From assembly GCA_963169355.1 (NCBI GenBank), contig CAUJCR010000030.1, forward strand, positions 1 through 35,137: DNA of 35,137 nucleotides, written 5' to 3'. This document shows, piece after piece, positions 1-5,845 of this stretch; the first letter of the stretch is position 1; every line of letters begins with the position of its first letter. The position numbers and the translations under genes are program-made. The stretch is from Bacteroidota bacterium (lineage in GTDB: Bacteria; Bacteroidota; Bacteroidia; B-17B0; Aurantibacillaceae). A model generated the notes under the pieces. It was not told the origin of the DNA. It saw nothing but the letters and a program-made list of their open reading frames with translations, and did not search any database.

Positions 1-1
1 C

Positions 2-1072
2 TTAGATGTAAACGAAGTAGAATTTATTGGAAACGCTGGCTTAAACCCAAGCCAAGCCCAACGCGTGTTAGGAAAAAAACAATACGAACTAAGCAACCAT
101 TTAGGGAATGTACTTACTGTTATTACCGACCGCAAAATACCTGTAGATGCCAATAACGATTTTATTACCGACTACTACCTACCCGATGTGATAAGCTCAA
201 CTGATTATTACGCCTTCGGTAGCCCAATGCCAGGTAGACAATTTAACGCAGGGAATTATCGTTACGGGTTTAATAATATGGAAAAGGATAATGAGATAGC
301 AGGGATAGGCAACCATATTGATTTTAAGTTTAGAGGCTACGACCCACGTTTAGGAAGATTTTGGTCTGTTGACCCTCTTTTCAAAGACTTCCCGTGGAAC
401 TCTAATTATGCGTTTGCGGAGAATAGGGTAATTGATGGAATTGATTTAGAAGGTAAAGAGTTTTACTCTGTTCATATAAAAGAGAATGCTGACGGTTCGA
501 GGACTAAACTGTTTGTAACAGATTACACTCAAACAGAAAAAGGTTTTGGCCCACGAGGAGATGTTGGGGTAACTTATGTAATTCATAAGCATGATGCTAA
601 AGGTAATTTTACTGGCTTTGATCAATTTAATGTGAAGAATAGTTACGGGGTTTATCAAGGAAAAGATAACCCGCGTAAATTTTGGGAAAAGCCTAATGAA
701 AAAGGCGAATATCCTTATGATTACAGTTTAAGACCAATTGATGAGCAAGATAGAACGGCAAGAACCCATGACAGAAATTACGATAAGAAAGGATTAGAAG
801 GGCTTTTAGGGGTGGCTAATCCAGAGAGTAATAGTGCGGATAATGAGTACACGGGTAGTGCGCTTAAAACAATTGGAAAATACATATTGGGAATGGATGA
901 TAATGTTACTGAAAAACCAGTTACTGGGAAAGCTGCATCTGCAGCATTTAAGGGGATACTATTCTTTAACACAGCAGGAAAAGCAGGAAAGGATGTATAT
1001 AGAACTGTAGAAAATGTAGGAAAAGCAATTGGCATTAGTCCTGATGCTAAAACGGAAGAGAATAAAAAATAA
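2..1072 (+). CDS. Rhs-type polymorphic toxin, C-terminal part, with phospholipase A2-like tip
   Basis: The reading frame is open from base 2 with no start in view, so the gene begins upstream of the window. The visible N-terminal part is a typical Rhs-associated core: SNHLGNVL, YYAFGSPMPGR, YRYGFNNMEKD and RGYDPRLGRFWSVDPL. After the NYAFAENRVIDGIDLEG end of the core, the sequence becomes unique, as in polymorphic toxins. The tip contains RPIDEQDRTARTHDRNY and, 19 residues after the Tyr, an SADNEY stretch. This resembles the parvovirus/bacterial PLA2-like pattern (P-x-N/D-x-x-D-x-A-A-x-x-HD-x-x-Y, then AD). The His-Asp pair is encoded at 767-772. Inferred role: a secreted or contact-dependent toxin that attacks phospholipids. 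The next gene starts on the very next base, as expected for toxin and immunity genes. The Rhs assignment is firm; the PLA2-like assignment rests on motif similarity only. Confidence 0.9.
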   Translation, partial: LDVNEVEFIGNAGLNPSQAQRVLGKKQYELSNHLGNVLTVITDRKIPVDANNDFITDYYLPDVISSTDYYAFGSPMPGRQFNAGNYRYGFNNMEKDNEIAGIGNHIDFKFRGYDPRLGRFWSVDPLFKDFPWNSNYAFAENRVIDGIDLEGKEFYSVHIKENADGSRTKLFVTDYTQTEKGFGPRGDVGVTYVIHKHDAKGNFTGFDQFNVKNSYGVYQGKDNPRKFWEKPNEKGEYPYDYSLRPIDEQDRTARTHDRNYDKKGLEGLLGVANPESNSADNEYTGSALKTIGKYILGMDDNVTEKPVTGKAASAAFKGILFFNTAGKAGKDVYRTVENVGKAIGISPDAKTEENKK

Positions 1073-1354
1073 ATGAAGATTAATAAAAAACTGTTGCTTT
1101 TGAGTGCTATTGTTGCATCCGTTTATGCTATTGTAATACCCATTATCGTTTGTGAAGTAGAGAATTTGAATTTTTTCTTAGTTGTAATATTAGGTCTGTT
1201 AACTGCTTTCAATACTGGAGGGTATTACGGGGTCATTATGCTTTACAATACTACATTTGCAAAAGGACTTTATCTTTTTGGTTCATTTTTTCTTACATGG
1301 TTTATTTTCTATGTTTTGCTTAGACGTTATTTAAATAAGAAAAACCTCCAATAG
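1073..1354 (+). CDS. Small three-helix membrane protein, probable immunity protein of the Rhs toxin
   Basis: A 93-residue protein with three hydrophobic segments (about residues 6-27, 33-53 and 63-86) and a basic tail (RRYLNKKNLQ). Its ATG directly follows the TAA of the Rhs gene, so the two are almost certainly co-transcribed and probably translationally coupled. I recognise no named family. Small membrane immunity proteins are plausible partners for toxins that act on membranes or phospholipids, and position is the main argument for the role. It could also be an unrelated membrane protein. Confidence 0.7.
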   Translation: MKINKKLLLLSAIVASVYAIVIPIIVCEVENLNFFLVVILGLLTAFNTGGYYGVIMLYNTTFAKGLYLFGSFFLTWFIFYVLLRRYLNKKNLQ

Positions 1355-1383
1355 CCAGCGCATTTCCTTACTATACGCCTTAG

Positions 1384-1417
1384 CCCGCTCCGCTTGATTT
1401 GCAATCCTGCGGCATAA
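1384..1417 (+). repeat. Repeat A, copy 1
   Basis: Begins CCCGCTCCGC. It forms a short hairpin with outer arms CCGC/GCGG, inner arms GGATT-type/AATCC and a TGC loop, and ends GGCATAAAA. In this copy the left inner arm is TGATT, so one pair is weakened. It is followed directly by hairpin C. Confidence 0.85.
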
Positions 1418-1422
1418 AAATT

Positions 1423-1452
1423 AAAACCGTAGTTTAATAGCTACGGTTTTTT
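1423..1452. terminator. Repeat C hairpin, copy 1 (terminator-like)
   Basis: Arms AAAACCGTAG and CTACGGTTTT enclose an 8-base loop, followed by a T run. It is 69 bases after the stop of the putative immunity gene, so it could end that transcript. The same hairpin recurs four more times in the next 2.3 kb. Confidence 0.6.
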
Positions 1453-1487
1453 ATTTGTATTATTTATTAAACTGCTGTTGTATGCTG

Positions 1488-1532
1488 CCCGCTCGCGCGG
1501 ATATGTAGCGTTGTAAGTGGGTGAGGTACCCC
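1488..1532 (+). repeat. Repeat B, copy 1 (degenerate)
   Basis: Begins CCCGCTCGCGCGGATATG. The right arm, normally TATCCGTGCG, is degenerate here (GGTACCCCCG), so the stem is broken. Confidence 0.7.
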
Positions 1533-1535
1533 CGC

Positions 1536-1574
1536 TAGTTGGAGTTTAGGCTTTTTCAGCCGTAACTTCAACTA
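1536..1574. repeat. Imperfect 17-bp-arm hairpin
   Basis: Arms TAGTTGGAGTTTAGGCT and AGCCGTAACTTCAACTA pair with two or three mismatches around a TTTTC loop. Another hairpin follows at 1594-1612 (arms TGCCAGT and ACTGGCA). No gene is seen here; this is structured intergenic DNA. Confidence 0.5.
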
Positions 1575-1650
1575 ATAATAAATGTATAGTGAGTGCCAGT
1601 TTGTAACTGGCATTTATTATTTACTATAAGCCTTGCGTGCTTTAGCATCC

Positions 1651-1686
1651 CCCGCTCCGCTGGATTTGCAATCCTGCGGCATAAAA
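1651..1686 (+). repeat. Repeat A, copy 2
   Basis: Starts CCCGCTCCGC and has the full inner stem GGATT/AATCC with loop TGC, then GCGGCATAAAA. A separate small hairpin (CGGACT, TGT, AGTCCG) lies at 1706-1720, between this copy and repeat B copy 2. Confidence 0.85.
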
Positions 1687-1722
1687 AACAAAACCCCAGT
1701 TGTTGCGGACTTGTAGTCCGTG

Positions 1723-1776
1723 CCCGCTCGCTCGGATATGAAGCGTTGTAAGTGTGTGAGGTATCCGTGCGTATAA
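1723..1776 (+). repeat. Repeat B, copy 2
   Basis: Starts CCCGCTCGCTCGGATATG and ends GGTATCCGTGCGTATAAAA. The arms CGGATA and TATCCG pair around a 23-base loop that is conserved between copies (GAAGCGT, then GTGTGAGG). Confidence 0.85.
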
Positions 1777-1781
1777 AAAGC

Positions 1782-1813
1782 AAAAAACTGTAGTTAGTAG
1801 CTATGGATTTTTT
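1782..1813. repeat. Repeat C hairpin, copy 2 (degenerate)
   Basis: Arms AAAAACTGTAG and CTATGGATTTTTT around TTAGTAG. This is the same element as the other C copies, with mismatches in the stem. Confidence 0.6.
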
Positions 1814-1815
1814 GT

Positions 1816-1941
1816 TTAGGCTAATTGTTTTTGTAAATCTTTTTGGATGGTAAAAGCTTTGAGGAAAGTTTTCACGCAATCTTGTTCAGTTTTATTAAGC
1901 ACTTGAACTTTACTGAATAAATTTAAAAGCTCAGTATCTTC
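1816..1941 (-). pseudogene. 3' remnant of an XRE/HTH-type regulator gene
   Basis: On the minus strand a 41-codon frame ends in TAA and encodes EDTELLNLFSKVQVLNKTEQ followed by DCVKTFLKAFTIQKDLQKQLA. This looks like the helical C-terminal tail of Bacteroidota XRE-family regulators, which often end with a conserved 'L..F.......KD......DAF..KK.LQ' pattern. The frame meets repeat A copy 3 exactly at 1941/1942 and no helix-turn-helix region follows beyond it. I read it as a gene whose 5' part was lost at the repeat. The family call is from memory of the pattern and is tentative. Confidence 0.5.
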
Positions 1942-2032
1942 CCCGCTCCGCTGCATTTGCAATGCTGCGGCATACGAAGCAAAAACCGTAGTTAGGAGCT
2001 ACGGTTTTTTATTTAATAGGTATAAAACACCC
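1942..2032. repeat. 91-bp A+C repeat unit, copy 1
   Basis: Contains repeat A copy 3 (1942-1973, inner stem GCATT/AATGC), hairpin C (1981-2010) and a tail ATTTAATAGG, then TATAAAACACCC. It matches 3303-3393 with only four differences in 91 bases. On the minus strand the tail reads GCFIPIK-stop, a remnant of the end of the lipoprotein gene at 3370-3537. Repeat B copy 3 begins within its last bases. Confidence 0.85.
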
Positions 2033-2078
2033 GCTCGCGCGGATATGAAGGGTAGTATTGTGTGAGAGGTATCCGTGC
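2030..2078 (+). repeat. Repeat B, copy 3
   Basis: Begins CCCGCTCGCGCGGATATG and ends GGTATCCGTGCC. The stem CGCGGATA/TATCCGTG holds one G-T pair. It is followed at 2079-2131 by an AT-rich extension (TATATAAATTATTTTACTTT, then a CTTTTGCC..GGCAAAAG-like arm) that also follows repeat B copy 6 near 34590. Confidence 0.85.
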
Positions 2079-2131
2079 CTTGTATATAAATTATTTTACT
2101 TTCTTTTGCCTTTAAGCAAAAAAAACAAAAG

Positions 2132-2647
2132 TTATCTTTCTTTATACCCAATTTTCTTTCTCTCTCTTTGAGCTATTTCTTGTTTATCTTTTTGCAATAA
2201 GTAATTGATGGCTTCATACACATCTTTAAACTGTTTGTTATACTTTTCTTCAAGTTCTTTAAGTTTAGTAGTTAAATCGTGATGACTTAAAGCGTATTTT
2301 CTTATTAAAACAAATGCTCTCATAATAGTAATATTAACATGAATAGCTTTGGTACTTTTTAAAACACTCGAAAGCATAGCCACCCCTTGTTCGGTAAATG
2401 CGTAAGGTAAATATTTACTATGTTGCCCTTTTCCTTTCTCTAAGGTCGAAAATTGCGTCCTTAGAGAATTATATTCCTCTCGCGTTAATTCAAACATAAA
2501 ATCCTCCGGAAATCTATTTTTATTTCTTTTCACAGCTTCTTTTAGTCGTTTAGTTTCTGTTTCATATAATTCGGCTAAGTCATAATCTAACATAACCTTT
2601 TGCTCTCTCACTTCATGAATTTTTGCTTGAATACCTTGTAAATACAT
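2132..2647 (-). CDS. ORF6N domain-containing DNA-binding protein
   Basis: A 171-residue protein. The N-terminal half (about 5-95) fits the ORF6N domain, with VMLDYDLAELYETETKRLKE, NRFPEDFMFELT and YLPYAFTEQGVAML. The C-terminal part is helical, Lys/Glu-rich and probably a coiled coil (EELEEKYNK-like, about 125-165). ORF6N proteins occur in phages and on many Bacteroidota chromosomes, and are thought to bind DNA. A TAATTTTG box (2678-2685, minus strand) upstream resembles the Bacteroidota -7 element, although no -33 TTG is suitably placed. The gene is intact and stands alone among repeats, which fits a mobile or accessory origin. Confidence 0.85.
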   Translation of the reverse strand: MYLQGIQAKIHEVREQKVMLDYDLAELYETETKRLKEAVKRNKNRFPEDFMFELTREEYNSLRTQFSTLEKGKGQHSKYLPYAFTEQGVAMLSSVLKSTKAIHVNITIMRAFVLIRKYALSHHDLTTKLKELEEKYNKQFKDVYEAINYLLQKDKQEIAQRERKKIGYKER

Positions 2648-2813
2648 TTTCTATAAATTATTAAAATTAACTAATAACAAAATTAAATTAATTAGAGCTT
2701 GTCTTTTGCTACGGATTATAGCAACATTTTAAAATGCCATTGCGCTAACCGGAATAGCATTGTTTTGAATAAAAAATTTCATTAACTTAGATTTTGAAAA
2801 TGAATGAAAAAAA
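2648..2813. other. AT-rich intergenic stretch upstream of the ORF6N gene
   Basis: I see no credible gene here. It contains the possible -7 box of the ORF6N gene and lies between that gene and inverted repeat B copy 4. Confidence 0.4.
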
Positions 2814-2862
2814 CGCACGGATACCAGCTAATTAGCTCACGCTTCATATCCGCGCGAGCGGG
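2814..2862 (-). repeat. Repeat B, copy 4 (inverted)
   Basis: The reverse complement of the other B copies: CGCACGGATA on the left, CATATCCGCGCGAGCGGG on the right. Its loop differs (it contains AGCTAATTAGCT, a perfect palindrome). Confidence 0.85.
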
Positions 2863-2920
2863 TAAGTATAATTGAAGTTGAAAGACTGAAGCAAATATTA
2901 ATTGCGTATTAAAAATAAAA

Positions 2921-2952
2921 TGCCGCAGCATTACAAATGCAGCGGAGCGGGG
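2921..2952 (-). repeat. Repeat A, copy 4 (inverted)
   Basis: The reverse complement of repeat A. Read on the minus strand, the inner stem is GCATT/AATGC with loop TGT instead of TGC. B4 and A4 together form an inverted pair relative to the other copies. Confidence 0.85.
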
Positions 2953-3096
2953 AAGGCAATAGGCGGGGTAGAAGGAAGCAAAAAGATCGATAAATTAATA
3001 ACAACGGCTGTGGCAGATAAACAAATTGATAATTTAAAAAAAGACGCGCTTGATGCTAATAAAAAAGCAAATAATTCGACAAAAAAAAATAGATAA
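2953..3096 (+). pseudogene. Orphan C-terminal tail, probably of a polymorphic toxin
   Basis: An open frame leaves repeat A copy 4 and encodes about 47 residues, with KIDKLITTAVADKQIDNLKK and a Lys/Asn-rich end (KKANNSTKKNR), then TAA. No plausible start exists except inside the repeat: a TTG at 2902 would give 64 residues, but its first third is repeat. The hydrophilic basic tail and the small membrane protein gene two bases downstream mirror the Rhs-immunity layout at 1072/1073. I infer a displaced or truncated toxin tip. The sequence is too short to name a toxin family. Confidence 0.4.
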
Positions 3097-3098
3097 TA

Positions 3099-3278
3099 AT
3101 GAAAAATGTAATAATTGGTCTTTTGTTTGTTTTCGGTGGCGTTTTTGCTATTTGGCTTACGTATAAAAATCCAAGTGACAAAGACGATGCTATGAAATCT
3201 GATGCGAAAGGATATTTAGGGGGAATAATTGCAATAATTGTTGGAATAATGACGTTAATTGGTAAAATAAACTGGTAA
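3099..3278 (+). CDS. Small two-helix membrane protein, possible orphan immunity protein
   Basis: A 59-residue protein. The first helix is MKNVIIGLLFVFGGVFAIWL (residues 1-20), followed by a charged loop with KNPSDKDDAMKSDAKG (24-38) and a second helix GYLGGIIAIIVGIMTLIG (38-55). This two-helix layout resembles small immunity proteins of polymorphic toxin loci such as the Imm17 type, but that link is from general shape only. The start ATG lies two bases after the stop of the orphan toxin-like tail, so the two would be coupled. Confidence 0.65.
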   Translation: MKNVIIGLLFVFGGVFAIWLTYKNPSDKDDAMKSDAKGYLGGIIAIIVGIMTLIGKINW

Positions 3279-3302
3279 AATAGAAAGAACCCGCCCCCCG
3301 CC

Positions 3303-3393
3303 CCCGCTCCGCTGCATTTGCAATGCTGCGGCATACGAAGCAAAAACCGTAGTTAGTAGCTATGGTTTTTTATTTAATAGGAATAAAACGCCC
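3303..3393. repeat. 91-bp A+C repeat unit, copy 2
   Basis: Contains repeat A copy 5 (3303-3334), hairpin C (3342-3371) and the tail that encodes the last residues of the small lipoprotein on the minus strand. It differs from 1942-2032 at four of 91 positions. On the minus strand the hairpin with its T run lies immediately after the lipoprotein stop codon and would serve as its terminator. Confidence 0.85.
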
Positions 3394-3537
3394 TAAGTTT
3401 GAGTTATACACACGCATACCATAATCATAGTCAGGTATGCTATCAGTTGTGTTTTTATTTTGAGCAGTAGCAATAGTTTTATGTTTGGTAGCACAAGAGC
3501 AACATAAAACAATACAAATTAAAAAAAGAGGTTTCAT
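3370..3537 (-). CDS. 55-residue lipoprotein ending in an Rhs core motif
   Basis: It starts with ATG and a lipoprotein signal, MKPLFLICIVLCCSCATKHK, with likely lipidated Cys at 13 or 15. A short polar linker follows (TIATAQNKNTTDSIP). The end, DYDYGMRVYNSNLGRFIPIK, is nearly the Rhs core signature (YDYGxRxYDPxLGRFxSVDP) but stops at the point where a full Rhs protein would go on to its variable tip. The last seven codons and the stop lie inside the 91-bp repeat. It may be a real mini-Rhs lipoprotein or a decayed fusion. The intact signal peptide and uninterrupted frame favour a translated product; expression is unproven. Confidence 0.6.
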   Translation of the reverse strand: MKPLFLICIVLCCSCATKHKTIATAQNKNTTDSIPDYDYGMRVYNSNLGRFIPIK

Positions 3538-3570
3538 AAACTAACTTATTTGCTATAACGTTTTCGGTTT

Positions 3571-3604
3571 CCCGCTCCGCTGGATTTGCAATCCTGCGGC
3601 ATAA
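3571..3604 (+). repeat. Repeat A, copy 6
   Basis: Starts CCCGCTCCGC with inner stem GGATT/AATCC and loop TGC, then GCGGCATAAAA. It is followed 9 bases later by repeat B copy 5. Confidence 0.85.
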
Positions 3605-3612
3605 AAGTAAAA

Positions 3613-3669
3613 CCCGCTCGCGCGGATATGAAGCGTAGTATTGTGTGTGAGGTATCCGTGCGTATAAAA
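3613..3669 (+). repeat. Repeat B, copy 5
   Basis: The most complete B copy. It runs from CCCGCTCGCGCGGATATG to GGTATCCGTGCGTATAAAA with a nine-pair stem (one G-T pair). Confidence 0.85.
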
Positions 3670-3672
3670 ATC

Positions 3673-3701
3673 AAAAAACCGTAATTAGTAGCTATGGTTT
3701 T
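3673..3701. terminator. Repeat C hairpin, last copy; possible rsmI terminator
   Basis: Arms AAAAACCGTA and GCTATGGTTTT around a short loop. It lies 23 bases after the rsmI stop. Read on the minus strand it ends in a T run and could terminate the murF-alr/cytochrome/rsmI transcript. Confidence 0.5.
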
Positions 3702-3724
3702 GCTAATACCTAATTTGGGTTAAA

Positions 3725-4402
3725 CTAATCAGCTTTTCCAGCTAAAACCACTACTATTTCTCCTTTTACAGGTTTAGAGTTAAAATGCGTAATGAGTTCG
3801 TCCACCGTTCCTCTAGCTGTTTCTTCATATAATTTAGAGAGTTCTCTGGATACCGAACATGCTCTTTCGCCATCAACATATTCTTTAAACTCTTCTAACA
3901 ATTTTACTAAACGAAATGGCGATTCATAAAAAATCATGGTACGTGTTTCGTCTTTTAATGAAAGTAACTTAGTGTGACGTCCTTTTTTTTGTGGTAAGAA
4001 ACCATAAAATACAAAATTATCACAAGGTAATCCGCTATTCACTAATGCTGGTACAAAAGCCGTAGCACCAGGTAGTGTTTCAACCGAAATGTGTTGTTTA
4101 ATACAGGCACGTACTAACAAAAATCCAGGATCTGAAATAGCGGGTGTTCCTGCATCCGACACTAAAGCAACCGATTTTCCCATAGCAATTAACTGGGTAA
4201 TTTGCTCTACAATTTGATGTTCGTTATGTGCATGATACGAACGCAGTGGTTTATCTATCTCAAAATGTTTTAATAAATGAATGGTGTTGCGTGTATCTTC
4301 CGCTAAAATCAAATCTACCAACTTTAACACCTGAATTGCTCTTAGTGTGATGTCTTCTAAATTGCCAATGGGAGTGGGTACAATATATAACTTAGGTGTC
4401 AT
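3725..4402 (-). CDS. rsmI: 16S rRNA (cytidine-1402-2'-O)-methyltransferase
   Basis: A 225-residue protein of the tetrapyrrole-methylase fold, typical length for RsmI. It methylates the ribose of C1402 in the decoding centre of 16S rRNA using S-adenosylmethionine. Visible motifs: the N-terminal LYIVPTPIGNLEDITLRA, LAEDTRNTIHLLKHF, the glycine-rich SAM loop LVSDAGTPAISDPGFLLV, LPGATAFVPALVNSGLPCDNF-type central motif, and FYESPFRLVKLL. It is the last gene of a cluster: its ATG is 6 bases after the stop of the cytochrome c/copper protein gene, which overlaps murF-alr. The start at 4402 gives the usual N-terminus. Confidence 0.95.
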   Translation of the reverse strand: MTPKLYIVPTPIGNLEDITLRAIQVLKLVDLILAEDTRNTIHLLKHFEIDKPLRSYHAHNEHQIVEQITQLIAMGKSVALVSDAGTPAISDPGFLLVRACIKQHISVETLPGATAFVPALVNSGLPCDNFVFYGFLPQKKGRHTKLLSLKDETRTMIFYESPFRLVKLLEEFKEYVDGERACSVSRELSKLYEETARGTVDELITHFNSKPVKGEIVVVLAGKAD

Positions 4403-4408
4403 GCCGTT

Positions 4409-5845
4409 TTAATTTGAATTGATATGAGGTTGTAAATTAATATGTTCATCGCCTGGCTGATAAGGCATATAAGTAAAAATAAATTGAAACATTTCTTCGG
4501 TGGTTCTCATACTTCTGGTGCCATCGCCTTGTGTTACTAATTTAGGAGGACGATTGGGATTATTTGGATTTTGAGCAGTATTATCAAAGGTGCCATACAC
4601 ATGTATTACCGAGCCTTTGGTGTATTTTACAGGTTTATGAAACGTGTAATAATATTGCCATCTAAAATCCCATTTATTAATTTTAATTAAGGGAACAGTA
4701 TCTTGATTGGGAGTAACAATAAAAGCCCAAAACGATTTTCCCAGTAAATGCATGTGTGGATTGATAGATAAAATAGAAGCATCTCCGTTTAATGTACCTT
4801 GCGTATGAAATGTTTGAATTTGGTTGGGTTGAATAAGTAACTCAGGTTCAATTTTTGAAATTCCAAAAGTTCCTAATTGTGTTTCGTAAACAGGACGTTT
4901 TGGTTTAGCACCATAAAACACATTAATATAAGAACTATCTAAAACATCTATGGCGCTTGGTCCAAAATGCAAATTGGCTAATAAAATAGCCGAAGTTTTA
5001 TTCATACGATAGCCTCCAATACCATTTGGATAAATTTGTGGCGTGAAGCCAGGTAAGTAATAAACTGTATTGGGCGTAAGGGTTGGAAAAGTACCATCGT
5101 CATTTAATAAATTCATCTTTTCATACAGTGGCACATAATTAGAGTGGTAATTATCAAAATCGTAAGAAATACCTTTTGTTAAATCTTTCTTTGCTCCTTC
5201 TTTATAATTAACAAGATGTCCATTAACATGATGTGCTAATTTTCGGTTAGAAGGCACATACTCAAAATAGCTAACAAATGTATCTTTTGGGATAGATGCT
5301 GGAATTTTTACAACAAAAAAATGATCGGTTCCATTACCTTTAATTTTAATGGCTTCTTGCATTTTAATAACGGCATCGGGTTTTCGTAAATTATAGCCAG
5401 TGTAAAAAACAGGTGGTAATGGCACTTTATCGGCATCGCCAAGTGGCGCACCATTATCAACCCAAGTTTTTATTAATGCAATTTCTTGTTGAGTTAATAC
5501 ACGTTCGCCAATAAAGTGTGTGTAATTTGGGTCGGCAGGCCAAGGTGGCATAAAACGTGTTTGTGTTACAAATTTTATTTTGTTGGCATTCTTTTTTATA
5601 TCATCGTAGGTTAGTAATTCGTTTGGTCCACTTTCTCCTTTACGATGACAAGGCGTACAATTTTTGTAAATAATAGGTGCAATGTCCACAAAGGTTGGAT
5701 TTTCAGACAGTGATTCGTGGCTTATCTTTTCTTCTTTTACTTCCGAACAAGATAGCAACATCAAAACACTTAGCAAGAACGTAAAACTATACAGCTTTAG
5801 CTTAGTATGAAAAGATGAATATGTTAAGCAATTAAGAAATGACAT
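4409..5845 (-). CDS. Lipoprotein with c-type heme domain fused to a PHM-like copper domain
   Basis: A 478-residue protein. It has a signal and lipobox around LLSC (lipidated Cys33), so it is probably membrane-anchored outside the cytoplasm. Residues about 50-135 form a cytochrome c domain, with CTPCH at 63-67 and axial Met99 in RFMPPW. The rest resembles the two-domain copper fold of peptidylglycine hydroxylating monooxygenase: HH at 205-206, NLHFG with His293, NPHMHLLG with His364/366, and TTEEMF with Met452 fit the CuH and CuM ligand sets. An electron-transfer heme linked to a copper oxygenase is a reasonable reading; the substrate is unknown. Its ATG overlaps the murF-alr TAA by one base (TAATG), so it is translationally coupled. 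The cytochrome part is certain; the copper part is inferred from ligand order. Confidence 0.85.
   Translation of the reverse strand: MSFLNCLTYSSFHTKLKLYSFTFLLSVLMLLSCSEVKEEKISHESLSENPTFVDIAPIIYKNCTPCHRKGESGPNELLTYDDIKKNANKIKFVTQTRFMPPWPADPNYTHFIGERVLTQQEIALIKTWVDNGAPLGDADKVPLPPVFYTGYNLRKPDAVIKMQEAIKIKGNGTDHFFVVKIPASIPKDTFVSYFEYVPSNRKLAHHVNGHLVNYKEGAKKDLTKGISYDFDNYHSNYVPLYEKMNLLNDDGTFPTLTPNTVYYLPGFTPQIYPNGIGGYRMNKTSAILLANLHFGPSAIDVLDSSYINVFYGAKPKRPVYETQLGTFGISKIEPELLIQPNQIQTFHTQGTLNGDASILSINPHMHLLGKSFWAFIVTPNQDTVPLIKINKWDFRWQYYYTFHKPVKYTKGSVIHVYGTFDNTAQNPNNPNRPPKLVTQGDGTRSMRTTEEMFQFIFTYMPYQPGDEHINLQPHINSN

Noticed and set aside
1568..1879. Minus-strand open frame of 103 codons
   Set aside because: It runs through repeat A, repeat B and hairpins and in a different frame over the XRE-like remnant; its composition is not protein-like.
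2902..2952. Extension of the orphan toxin tail to a TTG start
   Set aside because: This part is encoded by the inverted repeat A copy and has no start signal, so only the part from 2953 is treated as a gene remnant.
1355..3723. CRISPR array in the repeat-rich interval
   Set aside because: Repeats are of several different families, unevenly spaced and in both orientations, with gene remnants between them; no cas gene is present.
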